DNA from: Candidatus Pelagisphaera phototrophica
Lineage (GTDB): Bacteria > Verrucomicrobiota > Verrucomicrobiia > Opitutales > Opitutaceae
Assembly (NCBI RefSeq): GCF_014529625.1
Contig: NZ_CP076039.1
Location: forward strand, 248,001 to 312,000
Direction of reading: 5' to 3'
Length of the DNA stretch: 64,000 bases
The notes beneath the pieces are model-generated. The model did not search any database. It was not told where the DNA came from and worked only from the letters and a program-made list of their open reading frames with translations. Position numbers and translations under genes: made by a program. Within the stretch, counting starts at the first letter, position 1. Each line of letters opens with the position of its first letter. Below are positions 25,735-34,755 of this stretch, piece after piece.

Positions 25735-27465
25735 TCACTCCCAATGTATTCCAGCTAGCTTAACTGCCAGCTCCCGTTCATCGCCATTGTCGTCGCGATC
25801 GTTCGGTCTAAACCAATAATTACTGTCGATTTTCAATTGAACGAGTTCTTTACTGCTCTCCTTTAACGTAATAGGAATCCTAAGGCTTGACCTGCCTGCA
25901 AAACGAAAATCGCCCAGTTCGATTCCTTGCAACGCCACCCTAAATCTAAAGTCATCCCCATGAGGAAGCGGGGGGGCTTCAATCTCTAAAATGAGTCCTT
26001 CCGACCCTTCGGGGACCCAAAGCCATTCCCGATAATTTGGGACAATCCATCCGTCTCCGTAGCGACCGTTAAAGCTGCTTGCACGGTCGCCCTTGCTCCG
26101 CAGTGCGTTCCAGATAGACCTAGCCAGCGGCGGTGATTTCAATGCGGCTACGAGCAATGCGACCAGTCCCGATAACGATTTCCCCGCTCGCAAACTGCGC
26201 TCGCTAACCATTCCCCAGTGCCTAGTAGACTCACATCGGCTGTTAGTCTTGGCTAAACGGCTACTTTCCAGCGGAGTCGGATCCAGTCCACAGGTTTTCC
26301 GATAGAGATCATAGGTTTGGCGGGCAATCGCTTCGCTCGAGAACCGCGTCAACTGTGCTTCGCCTTTTGCCCGCAAACTCTCCAACAACCGATCGTCCCC
26401 AAGCACCGATAACACTTTGTCAGCAATATCCTTAGAACTACAGGGATCAAAGGTGACAACCGCCTCACCTCCAATTTCAACCAAGGGCTCGATATCGGAG
26501 CAAACAACCGGCGCCCCGGATTCGATCGCTTCCGCCACGGGCATCCCGAAGCCTTCAAATAGCGACGGGTAAACGAGCGCTTTCGCACGCTCGTACAGAC
26601 AACGAATTTCGGTGGGAGTACGGTATCCTATGTGCAGGATGAACTCCTCTAAACCAAGCGATCTAATCTTCTTTGCTGCAGGGTGTTCCTGGTCAAACTT
26701 GCCGCCCGTAAAGATCATTCTCAAATTAGGCATCGACTCCTGGATGAAGGGGAAAGCCTCAACGAGTTTGAGATGGTTCTTATGGGGCCAGCCATGGGAG
26801 GGGAAAAACAAATACTCGAAATCGATCCCCATTTTTCGGAGGATTCTATCCTCTTTGGATTTGGACAATCGATCCGTAGGGCTTCCACTGGGTATATTCC
26901 AAATTGAGGTTACGCTCTCCGGCTTCAAGCCATATTGGGCTATAATATCACGTTTCACGAAACCCGATACGCTGATTACTGCTTCGGAAGCATGGATCGA
27001 CGTCAGGTACCTCGCATTCCGCGCAGCAATTTCCACCTCGTCAAAGTGATGCGGCAAATGGATGTGCTGCAAATCATGAATCGTGAGAATATTCCGATAG
27101 TCCAGTAACTCGTCATGCACATAGCCCCCAATTGAATGGACGAGATCGACGTTCAAGGTTCGCGGGGGGTGCTCAGATCCATCAAGAGCCACAACCCCTA
27201 GTCTTCCCAGTTTCCCGCTAGGCCGACCTTCCGATCGGTCATAACTGACTCGCTCAGGAACCAGAGCAAACCGGTCGCTGTCGATCAGCACCATATTCAG
27301 TTCTGACTCGAACAGCCAATCTTGAAAAGCTCTATCGGGGCAGTATAGGTAGAACGTGTCCTTACGGCTAACCTTCGCAAGAGCTGCAACCAGCTCATAG
27401 GCCATTTGTTCCAATCCACCGGCATGGCCCAATACCATCCAGCGCAAATCGAGAAGTATATCCAT
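25735..27465 (-). CDS. GT4-family glycosyltransferase with extra C-terminal domain
   Basis: A 576-residue protein. Residues 1-395 form a GT-B glycosyltransferase: HDLQHIHLPHHF, then PSHGWPHKNHLKLVEAFP in the middle and the donor-site EGFGMPVAEAIESGAPVVCS. This is typical of family GT4 mannosyl/glucosyl transferases making capsule, O-antigen or glycolipid. Residues about 400-576 are an unusual addition with a beta-rich segment (LILEIEAPPLPHG, FRFRVALQGIEL) resembling a small carbohydrate- or lipid-associated module. No other glycan genes are adjacent. Confidence 0.88.
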   Translation of the reverse strand: MDILLDLRWMVLGHAGGLEQMAYELVAALAKVSRKDTFYLYCPDRAFQDWLFESELNMVLIDSDRFALVPERVSYDRSEGRPSGKLGRLGVVALDGSEHPPRTLNVDLVHSIGGYVHDELLDYRNILTIHDLQHIHLPHHFDEVEIAARNARYLTSIHASEAVISVSGFVKRDIIAQYGLKPESVTSIWNIPSGSPTDRLSKSKEDRILRKMGIDFEYLFFPSHGWPHKNHLKLVEAFPFIQESMPNLRMIFTGGKFDQEHPAAKKIRSLGLEEFILHIGYRTPTEIRCLYERAKALVYPSLFEGFGMPVAEAIESGAPVVCSDIEPLVEIGGEAVVTFDPCSSKDIADKVLSVLGDDRLLESLRAKGEAQLTRFSSEAIARQTYDLYRKTCGLDPTPLESSRLAKTNSRCESTRHWGMVSERSLRAGKSLSGLVALLVAALKSPPLARSIWNALRSKGDRASSFNGRYGDGWIVPNYREWLWVPEGSEGLILEIEAPPLPHGDDFRFRVALQGIELGDFRFAGRSSLRIPITLKESSKELVQLKIDSNYWFRPNDRDDNGDERELAVKLAGIHWE

Positions 27466-27760
27466 ACGGTCGATCTTAATAACTACCTAGGCCAGTATCG
27501 TATTATTCCAAAAGTGGATCATAGAGAATATTCTGCAATGCCGTGAAAAAGGTCGGATTGAAATTTCGACCGCAAGTATCCAAACCCCCATAAAACCATG
27601 CAATTGCGAACAAACAAGGCAAGCCTCCGCTCGCCCATCCGTCCTGATTGAAAGCCAACGACATCATGGATAGTTCCATGTGCCAGGCTTCTAAAAATCG
27701 AATTCAAACCGAACTTCCCGCTTTTCATTCCTCGTCCGGCCTTGCACCTTAAGCCCTAAC

Positions 27761-28993
27761 ATGCCCACGCCTGACAGAATCGGCCGACTTCCTGTGACTC
27801 CCCTATCCGGGTTTCTCGGCGCCGGCAAAACCACTTTGCTCAACCACCTCGTACGAAATGCCGCTGGGGAGCGGATCGCCATCATCGTCAACGATATCGG
27901 CGAGGTAAACATTGATGCCTCGCTCATCCGGTCAGAAGTCCGCCAGCTAGATGGAGCCATCGACCAGGTTGTGGAACTCAGCGGAGGTTGCATCTGTTGC
28001 TCCATCCAAGATGATCTCGTCGCCGCCCTCTGGGAGCTCACCCAAAACCGCCAGATCGACCGACTCGTCATTGAGTCAACCGGTGTTGCCGAGCCGTTAT
28101 CCATCGCCCAGACCTTCTTTGCCGACGACATCACAGGTCGCCCTCTTGAGGACAGTGCCTGTATAGACTCTCTTGTTACTATCGTAGATTCTCCTTTTTT
28201 CCTGTGCGAGTGGAAGGCCCACGATGAAAAAGGAACCCAGCGAACGCTCCTTCGCCAAGAGGACGATCGCCCAATTTTCGAACTACTCATCGAGCAGGTA
28301 GAATGTGCCGACATCCTCGTAGCCAATAAGATCGACCTACTAGACGGACAGGAACTCCATGAGCTCGAAGCTATTCTATCTAGCCTCAACGATCGGGCCG
28401 AAATGATAAAAGCGACCCAAGGAAAGGTCGACACAGAGAAAATTCTTGGAAGGCAGCAGTTCAATCCGAAGAGCACGCTATCAGGAGCGAACTGGCTGCG
28501 CTACCTCGAAACCAGCGAGCCAGAGAAGCCTGACATCGCCCGATTCCGCAAAACGGAGATTTCTCCGTCCACCCTTATTCAACCTCGCCTCAGCGCCGCG
28601 ATCGGGGACAAAGAACATGCGGCCCGACTGGTGGATACTTACGTTTATCGAGCACGCAAGCCTCTGAACGCCGATCGTTTTGCCCACGTAATCAACAAAT
28701 CGATACCGGGTCTGCTAAGGGCCAAAGGCTATTGCTGGATCGAAGGACAGGATGATGCCGTCGGCTTTCTCTCGATTACCGGTTCCACGAGCCGTTGCGA
28801 CTTTCTCGGAAAATGGTGGGCCGCTGCTCTCGAGAACGGCAAAATCGACCGTTCCCAAATTCCCCCAGAAGTTGAACGCAAATGGGAACCCCCTTATGGA
28901 GACCGCCGACAGGAACTTGTCTTCATCGGCATCAATCTGGACGGGCCTTCAATCAAGAACCAGATAGACAACTGCCTGATTGAGTGTAGTTGA
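27761..28993 (+). CDS. CobW/COG0523-family GTPase (metal chaperone)
   Basis: A 410-residue G3E GTPase. Walker A is SGFLGAGKTTLLNHL. The metal-binding GGCICCSI contains the CxCC signature. A Walker B-like ESTGVAEP and the guanine-specificity motif ANKID follow. The C-terminal CobW domain is residues ~300-400. The family loads zinc, cobalt or other metals into client proteins. No Zur-like operator was recognised upstream and no client gene is adjacent, so the metal is undetermined. A large antisense open frame over this gene is a shadow. Confidence 0.92.
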   Translation: MPTPDRIGRLPVTPLSGFLGAGKTTLLNHLVRNAAGERIAIIVNDIGEVNIDASLIRSEVRQLDGAIDQVVELSGGCICCSIQDDLVAALWELTQNRQIDRLVIESTGVAEPLSIAQTFFADDITGRPLEDSACIDSLVTIVDSPFFLCEWKAHDEKGTQRTLLRQEDDRPIFELLIEQVECADILVANKIDLLDGQELHELEAILSSLNDRAEMIKATQGKVDTEKILGRQQFNPKSTLSGANWLRYLETSEPEKPDIARFRKTEISPSTLIQPRLSAAIGDKEHAARLVDTYVYRARKPLNADRFAHVINKSIPGLLRAKGYCWIEGQDDAVGFLSITGSTSRCDFLGKWWAAALENGKIDRSQIPPEVERKWEPPYGDRRQELVFIGINLDGPSIKNQIDNCLIECS

Positions 28994-29449
28994 AACGTCC
29001 CGAGAGCTGGCTTCTCCATCCCGTTCTCACTCAAAGTTCATACTCTCTTCAATTTGCTGATTTAGGATCAGTAAAGCGTCTAGTTGAGGAGTAGATGCTT
29101 TAGAATTTAATTATCTTATTATCAGGTATATAAATTTTTTATCACCAGACCTTATGTCGTTCAATCCGTGATATTGCAGATAAAATGCTCCAGTAGTACT
29201 CCACTAAAACCCGCGCTGTGAACGTTGCATTCCAAAGAAGGCAGCTGACTTGAGCCGCTGGAGTGCCACAACCGACAGGTCGGGGCGGCGGCTGTATCGC
29301 AATGTATATTCATCAACTACCCCAGAAAATTTACTGGCCTCACGACCAACCCCTACGCTTCGCAAGCTAGTAAGGACAGTTGTTGCTCTCGTGCTTTTTT
29401 ACTCGACGGCCAAAACTTAGCGTGCCCGAATGTTTAGATTCTTTCAAAA
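28994..29449. other. AT-rich intergenic region carrying the left 22-bp repeat
   Basis: No gene seen. The stretch 29100-29180 is strongly AT-rich. Near 29240-29295 is a GC-rich block with short dyads (ACCGACAGGTCGG). At 29311-29332 lies a 22-bp sequence that recurs at 30582-30603 with one mismatch. The promoter for the FabZ-like gene should lie in the last 100 bp. Confidence 0.5.
29311..29332. repeat. 22-bp direct repeat, left copy
   Basis: CATCAACTACCCCAGAAAAT plus TT. It matches the copy at 30582-30603 at 21 of 22 positions and in the same orientation. The two bracket about 1.25 kb holding the FabZ-like gene and a gene remnant, suggesting insertion-element ends or attachment-like recombination sites. 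Confidence 0.7.
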
Positions 29450-29944
29450 ATGAAGTACTACCAGCACCAGTTTGATAAAGTAACGAAGTACCTCCATCAC
29501 CGCCCTCCTTATTTGCTTGTCGATAAAGTTGTCTCAATCACGACGAAAGAGGTAGTAACTCAAAAAACGGTAATCGGCGAAGAAGAATTCATCCAGGGGC
29601 ACTTTCCCGGAGCTCCGGTTTTTCCCGGTGCGATGATGCACGAGTTAACGACGCAATCGGCAGGCATATTGATAGCATCCCAATACAATCCGATGAGAGA
29701 CTTCGACACCGAGGATCCTGACCACAACGAGTACGCTTTAGGGGTCCTTGTGAAAACCGATTATGCAAGATACAGGGGATTTGCGAGACTAGGTGATGTA
29801 CTAGTGGCGACGGTCTGGCTGAATGATCAAGTTAGCGAGATGTTTGATTTTTCTGGGAAAGTATCGGTTAATGGAAAAACGATCATGAAGAATCGCTTCC
29901 GCTTGATGAATATCAAGTCTTCCGCCCTCCAAAAACCCGATTGA
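29450..29944 (+). CDS. FabZ-like 3-hydroxyacyl-ACP dehydratase
   Basis: A 164-residue hotdog-fold protein. It has the FabZ active-site histidine region HRPPYLLVDKV and the second catalytic segment GHFPGAPVFPGAMMHEL with the Glu, followed by TTQSAG. FabZ dehydrates 3-hydroxyacyl-ACP in fatty-acid synthesis. Sequence outside these motifs is divergent and the gene is not near other fab genes. It sits between two copies of a 22-bp repeat in an accessory-looking stretch. A specialised dehydratase for a secondary lipid is possible. Confidence 0.85.
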   Translation: MKYYQHQFDKVTKYLHHRPPYLLVDKVVSITTKEVVTQKTVIGEEEFIQGHFPGAPVFPGAMMHELTTQSAGILIASQYNPMRDFDTEDPDHNEYALGVLVKTDYARYRGFARLGDVLVATVWLNDQVSEMFDFSGKVSVNGKTIMKNRFRLMNIKSSALQKPD

Positions 29945-30231
29945 TCGCAGTTAGCGACATCCCTGCACCGCCAGGCGTATCTTGCAAAATCTTCAAAGCT
30001 GCCATTCTTTCGTTTGTGGTTTTCGCATTCAAAGCACTTCTTATTCTTTCACTTAATGGCTAGTCGGCTGCTCAAAAACCTCAGCGGAGCCGAAGATAGA
30101 GGAGCCAATGCTCACGCCCATTGAAGACTTGGGCTTCTCCCAAGACGTTGAGGAGGACGATGGCGAGTGGAATGATTGAGAGAGAGACTTGTCCAGCTTC
30201 ACTCTCTCAAATGATTTGTTGAAGCTTGCCG
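29945..30231. other. Degenerate intergenic sequence with one tiny open frame
   Basis: No convincing gene. A 23-codon open frame (30108-30179, reading MLTPIEDLGFSQDVEE...) has a GAGGAG Shine-Dalgarno-like sequence just upstream and may be a start-end remnant of a lost gene. Antisense frames here lack any recognisable feature. Confidence 0.4.
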
Positions 30232-30462
30232 GTGGAGCCAATACCCAACTTCAGCAAGGCGCCTTACGTGCATCCGCTCATTATGAAGGATTTTGTCGGA
30301 TGGGTAAGCGACAAGTGTGTCGTCATTCAATCTGTGGATTTGCTCAACGTTCAGAACAGCAGCCGTTACTCCAGAGACATCGAGCCGAGGCAGGACGGAG
30401 AAACCTTTTGGGTTTCAACCCAAGAAGACGGAGGCGGGGGGGTCTTGTCAGTGACGCCCTAG
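30232..30462 (+). pseudogene. Remnant of a conserved hypothetical protein
   Basis: The open frame from GTG at 30232 encodes about 76 residues with PYVHPLIMKDFVGWVSDK and VVIQSVDLLNVQNSSRY. These resemble, from memory, a Verrucomicrobiota hypothetical family with a YVHPxI..DL.GWLSD opening and a Gly-rich C-terminus. Here the C-terminal half is missing or garbled after a Gly run. It could be a short intact protein, but truncation is more likely given the decayed surroundings. Confidence 0.35.
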
Positions 30463-30768
30463 GATATGATTATACATCGATAAACCCCTAAAAAATTATT
30501 ATGCTTATGGTTTTCCAATGGGATAGAGAAAGCCCATTGGTACCTTATTAGTGCCCCCTAAAAGGAAATTGGGTGCTAATACATCAACTGCCCCAGAAAA
30601 TTTTTCGTCCTAAGAGGCTCTGAAGCTAGAAATTGCTTACCCCAACCTGGTTACCATTGAAGTGGGCGCTCGTTGCCTGGTTTATTCGAAACTGCTCAAT
30701 ACTTCGCGGGTGATAGTCAGACAAATTTTCTATACTTTGGATAGCGTCTGAAATAGCTTGCTCGGCCG
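30463..30768. other. Intergenic region before radD, with the right 22-bp repeat
   Basis: No gene seen. It includes imperfect short dyads around 30530-30580 and the second 22-bp repeat at 30582-30603. The radD promoter is expected between about 30640 and 30760 but was not assigned. Confidence 0.45.
30582..30603. repeat. 22-bp direct repeat, right copy
   Basis: CATCAACTGCCCCAGAAAAT plus TT, differing from the copy at 29311-29332 by one base (G for A at position 9). Outside these 22 bases the flanks diverge quickly, so this is a short conserved boundary rather than a long duplication. Confidence 0.7.
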
Positions 30769-32505
30769 ATGTACAAACTCAGGACCTACCAACAGGAAGC
30801 GGTTGATCGCACCCTTTACCACTTTCGGAGGCAACGGACCCCAGCGGTCATCGTTTTGCCTACGGGGGCAGGGAAGAGTTTGGTAATCGCTGAATTGGCC
30901 AAAATTGCTAAGGGGCGAGTCCTCATACTCGCTCACGTCAAAGAGCTGGTCGAGCAAAATCACTTGAAGTACGAGAGCTATGGTTTGCAAGCGGGGGTCT
31001 ATTCCGCGGGCTTGAATCAAAAGGACCGCGGGAGGAAGGTGATCTTCGGCAGCATCCAGTCCGTCGCGAATGCGGACGACGACTTCTTTAAGGACTTTAC
31101 GCTCCTCGTGATCGATGAGTGCCACCGCGCCGGGCTGGAGCCTGACAGTCAGTACGCTAAGGTAATCAAACGGCTGAAGCAGAACAATGAGCGTATTTGT
31201 ATTTTGGGCCTTACCGCCACCCCTTTTCGGCTAGGAATCGGATGGATCTATAACTACGCGATCCGTGGAGAGTTGAAGACGCAGGAAATGCGCTTCTTTA
31301 AGCAATGCATCTACGACCTACCCCTTGAGTACATGATACGGAACCAATACCTTACGCCTCCAGTTAAGGTAGATATTCCAGTGACGTCGTATGACTTCTC
31401 TGAGCTGACTGAAGGGGGCATTACCTATACGATGGCCCAACTGGAGGAAGTGCTCCATCAGCAAAGACGCCTGACGCCCCTGATTATCAAAAATATCATT
31501 GATATCACCGATAGCTACAAGCGTCAGGGCGTGATGATCTTTAGCTCCACGGTGAAACATGCCCAAGAGGTGATGGAGAGCCTTCCGAAGGGACAGGCGC
31601 GGCTCGTCCTGGGAGAAACTGAGGCCAGCGAGCGGGATCAGATTATCGATGATTTCAAGAGGAGAGCGTTTAAGTATTTAGTCAATGTATCTGTCCTGAC
31701 AACCGGGTTCGATGCCGCCCATGTCGATGTGATCGCTATTCTACGTCCCACAGAGTCGATTAGCTTGTATCAGCAAATCATCGGCCGTGGTTTACGTTTG
31801 GATACGGATAAAAAAGATTGTCTAGTCTTAGACTATACCGGAATGGGGTATAACATTTTCAGCCCAGAGGTTGGCGAAAAGAAAACCGTATCCGAATCGG
31901 TCGCCGTGCAGGTGCCCTGCCCTGAATGCGGTTTCGTGAATGACTTTTGGGGTATCGTCGACTTTGATGGAAATATCATCGAGCACTTCGGTCGCAAGTG
32001 TCGCGGCGGGCATCACAATCCGGATACCTACGAGTTTAGGCCCTGTGGATATCGGTTTCGCTTTAAGGTCTGCGACCAGTGCTCAGCTCAAAACGACCTC
32101 ACTGCTCGCGAGTGCCGCAGATGCGGCAATATACTGATTGATCCTGACACAAAACTGAAACAGGCCAGGCTTTCAAAAAACGCTCACGTGCTTACGCCAG
32201 ATTCGATCGAGATGCTCGAGCGCTTCGACAAAAACGGGACCCCCTACCTACAGGTAAAGTACTACGACTATGATGCGCGACACCTAGCGGAGATTCATTA
32301 CCTCGACAATCAAACCAGCCTTAAGAAGTTTAATGTCAATTTCTTGAGATCGCATCTAAAACGGCCCGAAATGACCCTCAACATCCATTCGGTCAGCGAA
32401 GTAGTTGAAATGCAATCACAGATCAGGATGCCTGCCTTTTTAATTGGTCGCAAGCAGGGCAAGTTCTGGAAGATTACTGAAAAAATATTCCGCGAGGAAC
32501 TTTAA
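30769..32505 (+). CDS. radD: RadD (YejH) DEAD/DEAH-box DNA repair helicase
   Basis: A 578-residue SF2 helicase very similar to E. coli RadD. Motif I is [16 protein letters not shown], motif II is VIDECHRAG, motif III is [11 protein letters not shown] and motif VI is [10 protein letters not shown]. The C-terminal part has a zinc-finger-like cysteine set ([22 protein letters not shown]) as in RadD. RadD acts in double-strand break repair and limits crossover-associated rearrangements with SSB and RecA. Its closeness to gammaproteobacterial sequences and its setting among pseudogenes suggest acquisition by transfer. Confidence 0.93.
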   Translation: MYKLRTYQQEAVDRTLYHFRRQRTPAVIVLPTGAGKSLVIAELAKIAKGRVLILAHVKELVEQNHLKYESYGLQAGVYSAGLNQKDRGRKVIFGSIQSVANADDDFFKDFTLLVIDECHRAGLEPDSQYAKVIKRLKQNNERICILGLTATPFRLGIGWIYNYAIRGELKTQEMRFFKQCIYDLPLEYMIRNQYLTPPVKVDIPVTSYDFSELTEGGITYTMAQLEEVLHQQRRLTPLIIKNIIDITDSYKRQGVMIFSSTVKHAQEVMESLPKGQARLVLGETEASERDQIIDDFKRRAFKYLVNVSVLTTGFDAAHVDVIAILRPTESISLYQQIIGRGLRLDTDKKDCLVLDYTGMGYNIFSPEVGEKKTVSESVAVQVPCPECGFVNDFWGIVDFDGNIIEHFGRKCRGGHHNPDTYEFRPCGYRFRFKVCDQCSAQNDLTARECRRCGNILIDPDTKLKQARLSKNAHVLTPDSIEMLERFDKNGTPYLQVKYYDYDARHLAEIHYLDNQTSLKKFNVNFLRSHLKRPEMTLNIHSVSEVVEMQSQIRMPAFLIGRKQGKFWKITEKIFREEL

Positions 32506-32853
32506 CTCTACTTTACTAGATTTCGAAATGTTTTTACTAGATAGGGCAATCGCTTCGCAAGCAGAACCCCCGCCGTTTCCTGCATGTTAAGGTAGGGCTG
32601 ACTATCCCTAGTCATCCGGTTTTCCCTACAGTAATCTGTTGCTGCTTAAGGACAATCTACCCTACCTTCGGGAGTCACTCAGAGCCATATGAACTTGGTG
32701 CTAATGACCGCTACTCACCTCCACGGTCAACGACCCTGCACGAGCCCAATGGGCGTCCATCTGTATTCAAAATACACCGCAAGAAGACTGACGCTACACT
32801 GTAGACCCTCTGCTCTTAACAGCCGTCCTTCAGGTGCGCTCAGAGTTCGGTGA
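32506..32853. other. Non-coding gap after radD
   Basis: No gene seen. A 9-bp perfect inverted repeat (AAGGTAGGG at 32589-32597, CCCTACCTT at 32660-32668) spans 62 bases and could be a remnant or long hairpin. The rest shows no structure I can name. Confidence 0.45.
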
Positions 32854-33447
32854 TTATGTCGTCGGCTTCTTTGGCGATATCGATGTTTCCACAAAGACTA
32901 CGTCCATTATTTCGACTGCGATCAGCTTCTCTTCCTCCGGCGACAGCTCCCAATAGGGCTCACCGACAATCTTCAGCTCGTAGCTCGCCGTCTCGATGAC
33001 CACTCGACCGTTTGATTGGCTGAACCATTCTAAATACAGAGCATTGCCCCAATTTCAGGGAAACGGTTTCTTCGCCAATTAGTAATCGCCGATTTCGTCC
33101 AGCAGGATATCGGGAACCTTGACTTTTCGTGACGCGGTTATGTCGCCCACCATTCCTTGCTTTTCGGCCGTCAGTCCATCGCGATCCATGTGTTTCGGTT
33201 CTGGATTCGTGAACTTCAATAGCTGCCCGGCTAGGTCACGCCAGCAGTCGCCTGCTAGATAGAGCTCTATCGGCTAAACTCGACTCGAAAGCCAAAGCCG
33301 ACCCACCACGTGCCCACCCTCACGATTGTCAATTTCTCCCCGAATCACCTGTCCGTCGGTACACCATGCCTTTTCCCATTGTTGGCCGATTCTGCCCTCC
33401 GTGACGAGTATCGAAAAAGGAGATAAGCCGTACAACTCGTCAGTCTC
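32854..33447 (-). pseudogene. Verrucomicrobiota-type hypothetical protein, stopped three times in one frame
   Basis: Reading the minus strand in a single frame from 33447 gives a continuous protein: DELYGLSPFSILVTEGRIG, then KAWCTDGQVIRGEIDNREGG, later GDITASRKVKVPDILLDE, NALYLEWFSQSNGRVVIET, and a TAA at 32854-32856. The frame is interrupted by TAG (33274-33276), TAA (33079-33081) and TGA (33055-33057), all in phase, with another TAG bounding it at 33448. From memory the residues match a hypothetical family common in Verrucomicrobiota (IRGEIDNR..., VVGD(I/M)TASRKV, ALYLEWFS..NGRVVIE). No frameshift is needed. All three stop types occur, so recoding is unlikely and decay by substitution is the simplest reading. 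Confidence 0.8.
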
Positions 33448-33499
33448 CTAACGCCTATCTTTTTCCACTGTTTGGCATCTGACCTAATTCAGATAAGGC

Positions 33500-33530
33500 G
33501 GTGCATTTGCACTAACAGTGCAAATGCACC
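33500..33530. repeat. Perfect 13-bp inverted repeat (hairpin)
   Basis: GGTGCATTTGCAC (33500-33512), loop TAACA (33513-33517), GTGCAAATGCACC (33518-33530). There is no T-tract after it in either direction, so it is not a standard intrinsic terminator. It lies just upstream, on the coding-strand side, of the pseudogene that ends at 32854. It may be a mobile-element end, protein-binding palindrome or recombination site. Confidence 0.85.
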
Positions 33531-33663
33531 CAAGTCATCTCTACCTTCTTTCATAAAGCACCATCGCACATTAGGCACAACGGTGCACATGTCACATCAG
33601 AAACCGCACTCCTGTCAGAAATCATTACCTGCAAACCGTATTTTTATGGTTTACGGTTTAAGC

Positions 33664-33807
33664 ATGAATTTTGATCAGATAGATGAGAAAACGGCCGTAT
33701 TGGATACACACCGACCACTGGGGCTTTGTCTAGCCGAGAACTTAAATGCGCGGTTCCACATCGAGCTGAACTATACGAGCAATGCCTTCGTGGGCAGTAA
33801 AACTTAG
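33664..33807 (+). CDS. Possible small protein, 47 residues, uncertain
   Basis: An open frame from ATG at 33664 (MNFDQIDEKTAVLDTHRP...) ending SNAFVGSKT. In-frame ATG at 33646 is also possible. No homology or Shine-Dalgarno is recognised. It lies between the hairpin and a methyltransferase gene in decayed sequence and may be chance. Confidence 0.22.
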   Translation: MNFDQIDEKTAVLDTHRPLGLCLAENLNARFHIELNYTSNAFVGSKT

Positions 33808-33870
33808 TCGTCTCCCCTGCTCTATTCCGACACTTGCCACCGAGGATTGACTAGTCTGTGCTGCGTTCCA

Positions 33871-34572
33871 ATGAAGCCCAATGTAACGCTCGCTGAAACC
33901 ATGACGCCCAACGGCGCCCGGATGACCCTCGTCGAGCACGACGGCAGCTTTTGTATTCGGGTGAACGGCCAGCAGCTCATGCATTCCAAGGTAACGACCT
34001 CCGAGATCAAGCTTGGTACTCTTGGTTGCGAACGGCATTCGGCGGAAGATCTTCAGCCCAAAGTACTGATCGGCGGACTCGGCTTGGGGTTTACCTTGAA
34101 AAGTGTCCTTCAAACGGCCGGGCCAACGGCGACGGTTCACGTCGTCGAACTATTTCCAGAGATTGTAGAGTGGAACCGCACTTTTATGGCCGGTCTCAAT
34201 GGCGACGCCCTCAAAGACGAACGCGTGAAAGTACTCACGGAAGATGTACGCTCCGTGATATCGCGCTCGGTGCAGACGCCTTATGATGTCATCGCACTCG
34301 ATATCGACAACAACACAACGGCCATGGTGAAGGTTGAAAATCATCTGCTCTATAAGAAAGGTGGGGTGCAACAAATCTGGGAAGCGCTGCGCCCCGGCGG
34401 CCGTGCGGCGATCTGGTTCGCAACCGCCGATGTCGCGATTGAACGACTCCTGAAGAAGGTGGGCTTTAACGTTCAAGCAATCCCGGCCAAGCTCTGCGGA
34501 TCCTCCAAGCGTGAAACCTACATGATCTACGTCGCCGACAAGCCACTGGCAGCAGCGATGGAGACGAAATAA
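33871..34572 (+). CDS. Spermidine synthase-like SAM-dependent methyltransferase-fold protein
   Basis: About 233 residues from ATG at 33871. The fold is that of the spermidine-synthase/MnmC superfamily: a small N-terminal beta region, then VLIGGLGLGFTLKSVL (SAM/dcSAM loop), HVVELFPEIVEWNR (acidic residue binding the cofactor), EDVRSVI and DVIALDIDNN. It lacks the longer C-terminal part and clear polyamine-site residues of true spermidine synthases, so the product is uncertain. It is isolated, with long non-coding gaps on both sides. Confidence 0.8.
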   Translation: MKPNVTLAETMTPNGARMTLVEHDGSFCIRVNGQQLMHSKVTTSEIKLGTLGCERHSAEDLQPKVLIGGLGLGFTLKSVLQTAGPTATVHVVELFPEIVEWNRTFMAGLNGDALKDERVKVLTEDVRSVISRSVQTPYDVIALDIDNNTTAMVKVENHLLYKKGGVQQIWEALRPGGRAAIWFATADVAIERLLKKVGFNVQAIPAKLCGSSKRETYMIYVADKPLAAAMETK

Positions 34573-34755
34573 CGGTATCCAAATTAGTTCACTATCCTAA
34601 ATCGAGCGTGATCTAAAAAATTTGGAACACGTAGCCAATTAGACAATACGGCATGGCGTAAACGCTAACCCTGCGAAGAAGACTCCGCGGGCCTGATGTG
34701 GGCCAGCAAACTAAGTCCTAGCCAAGACTTGATGGTTCGGACGATGACTGGATTT

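Noticed and set aside
27691-28476. Long antisense open frame over the CobW-type GTPase gene
   Set aside because: Ser/Arg/Trp-rich shadow of the GTPase codons with no recognisable fold; the plus-strand protein has all G3E motifs.
32854-33447. Stop-codon reassignment to explain the interrupted minus-strand frame
   Set aside because: All three stop types occur within it, while the surrounding genes use normal stops; decay is simpler.
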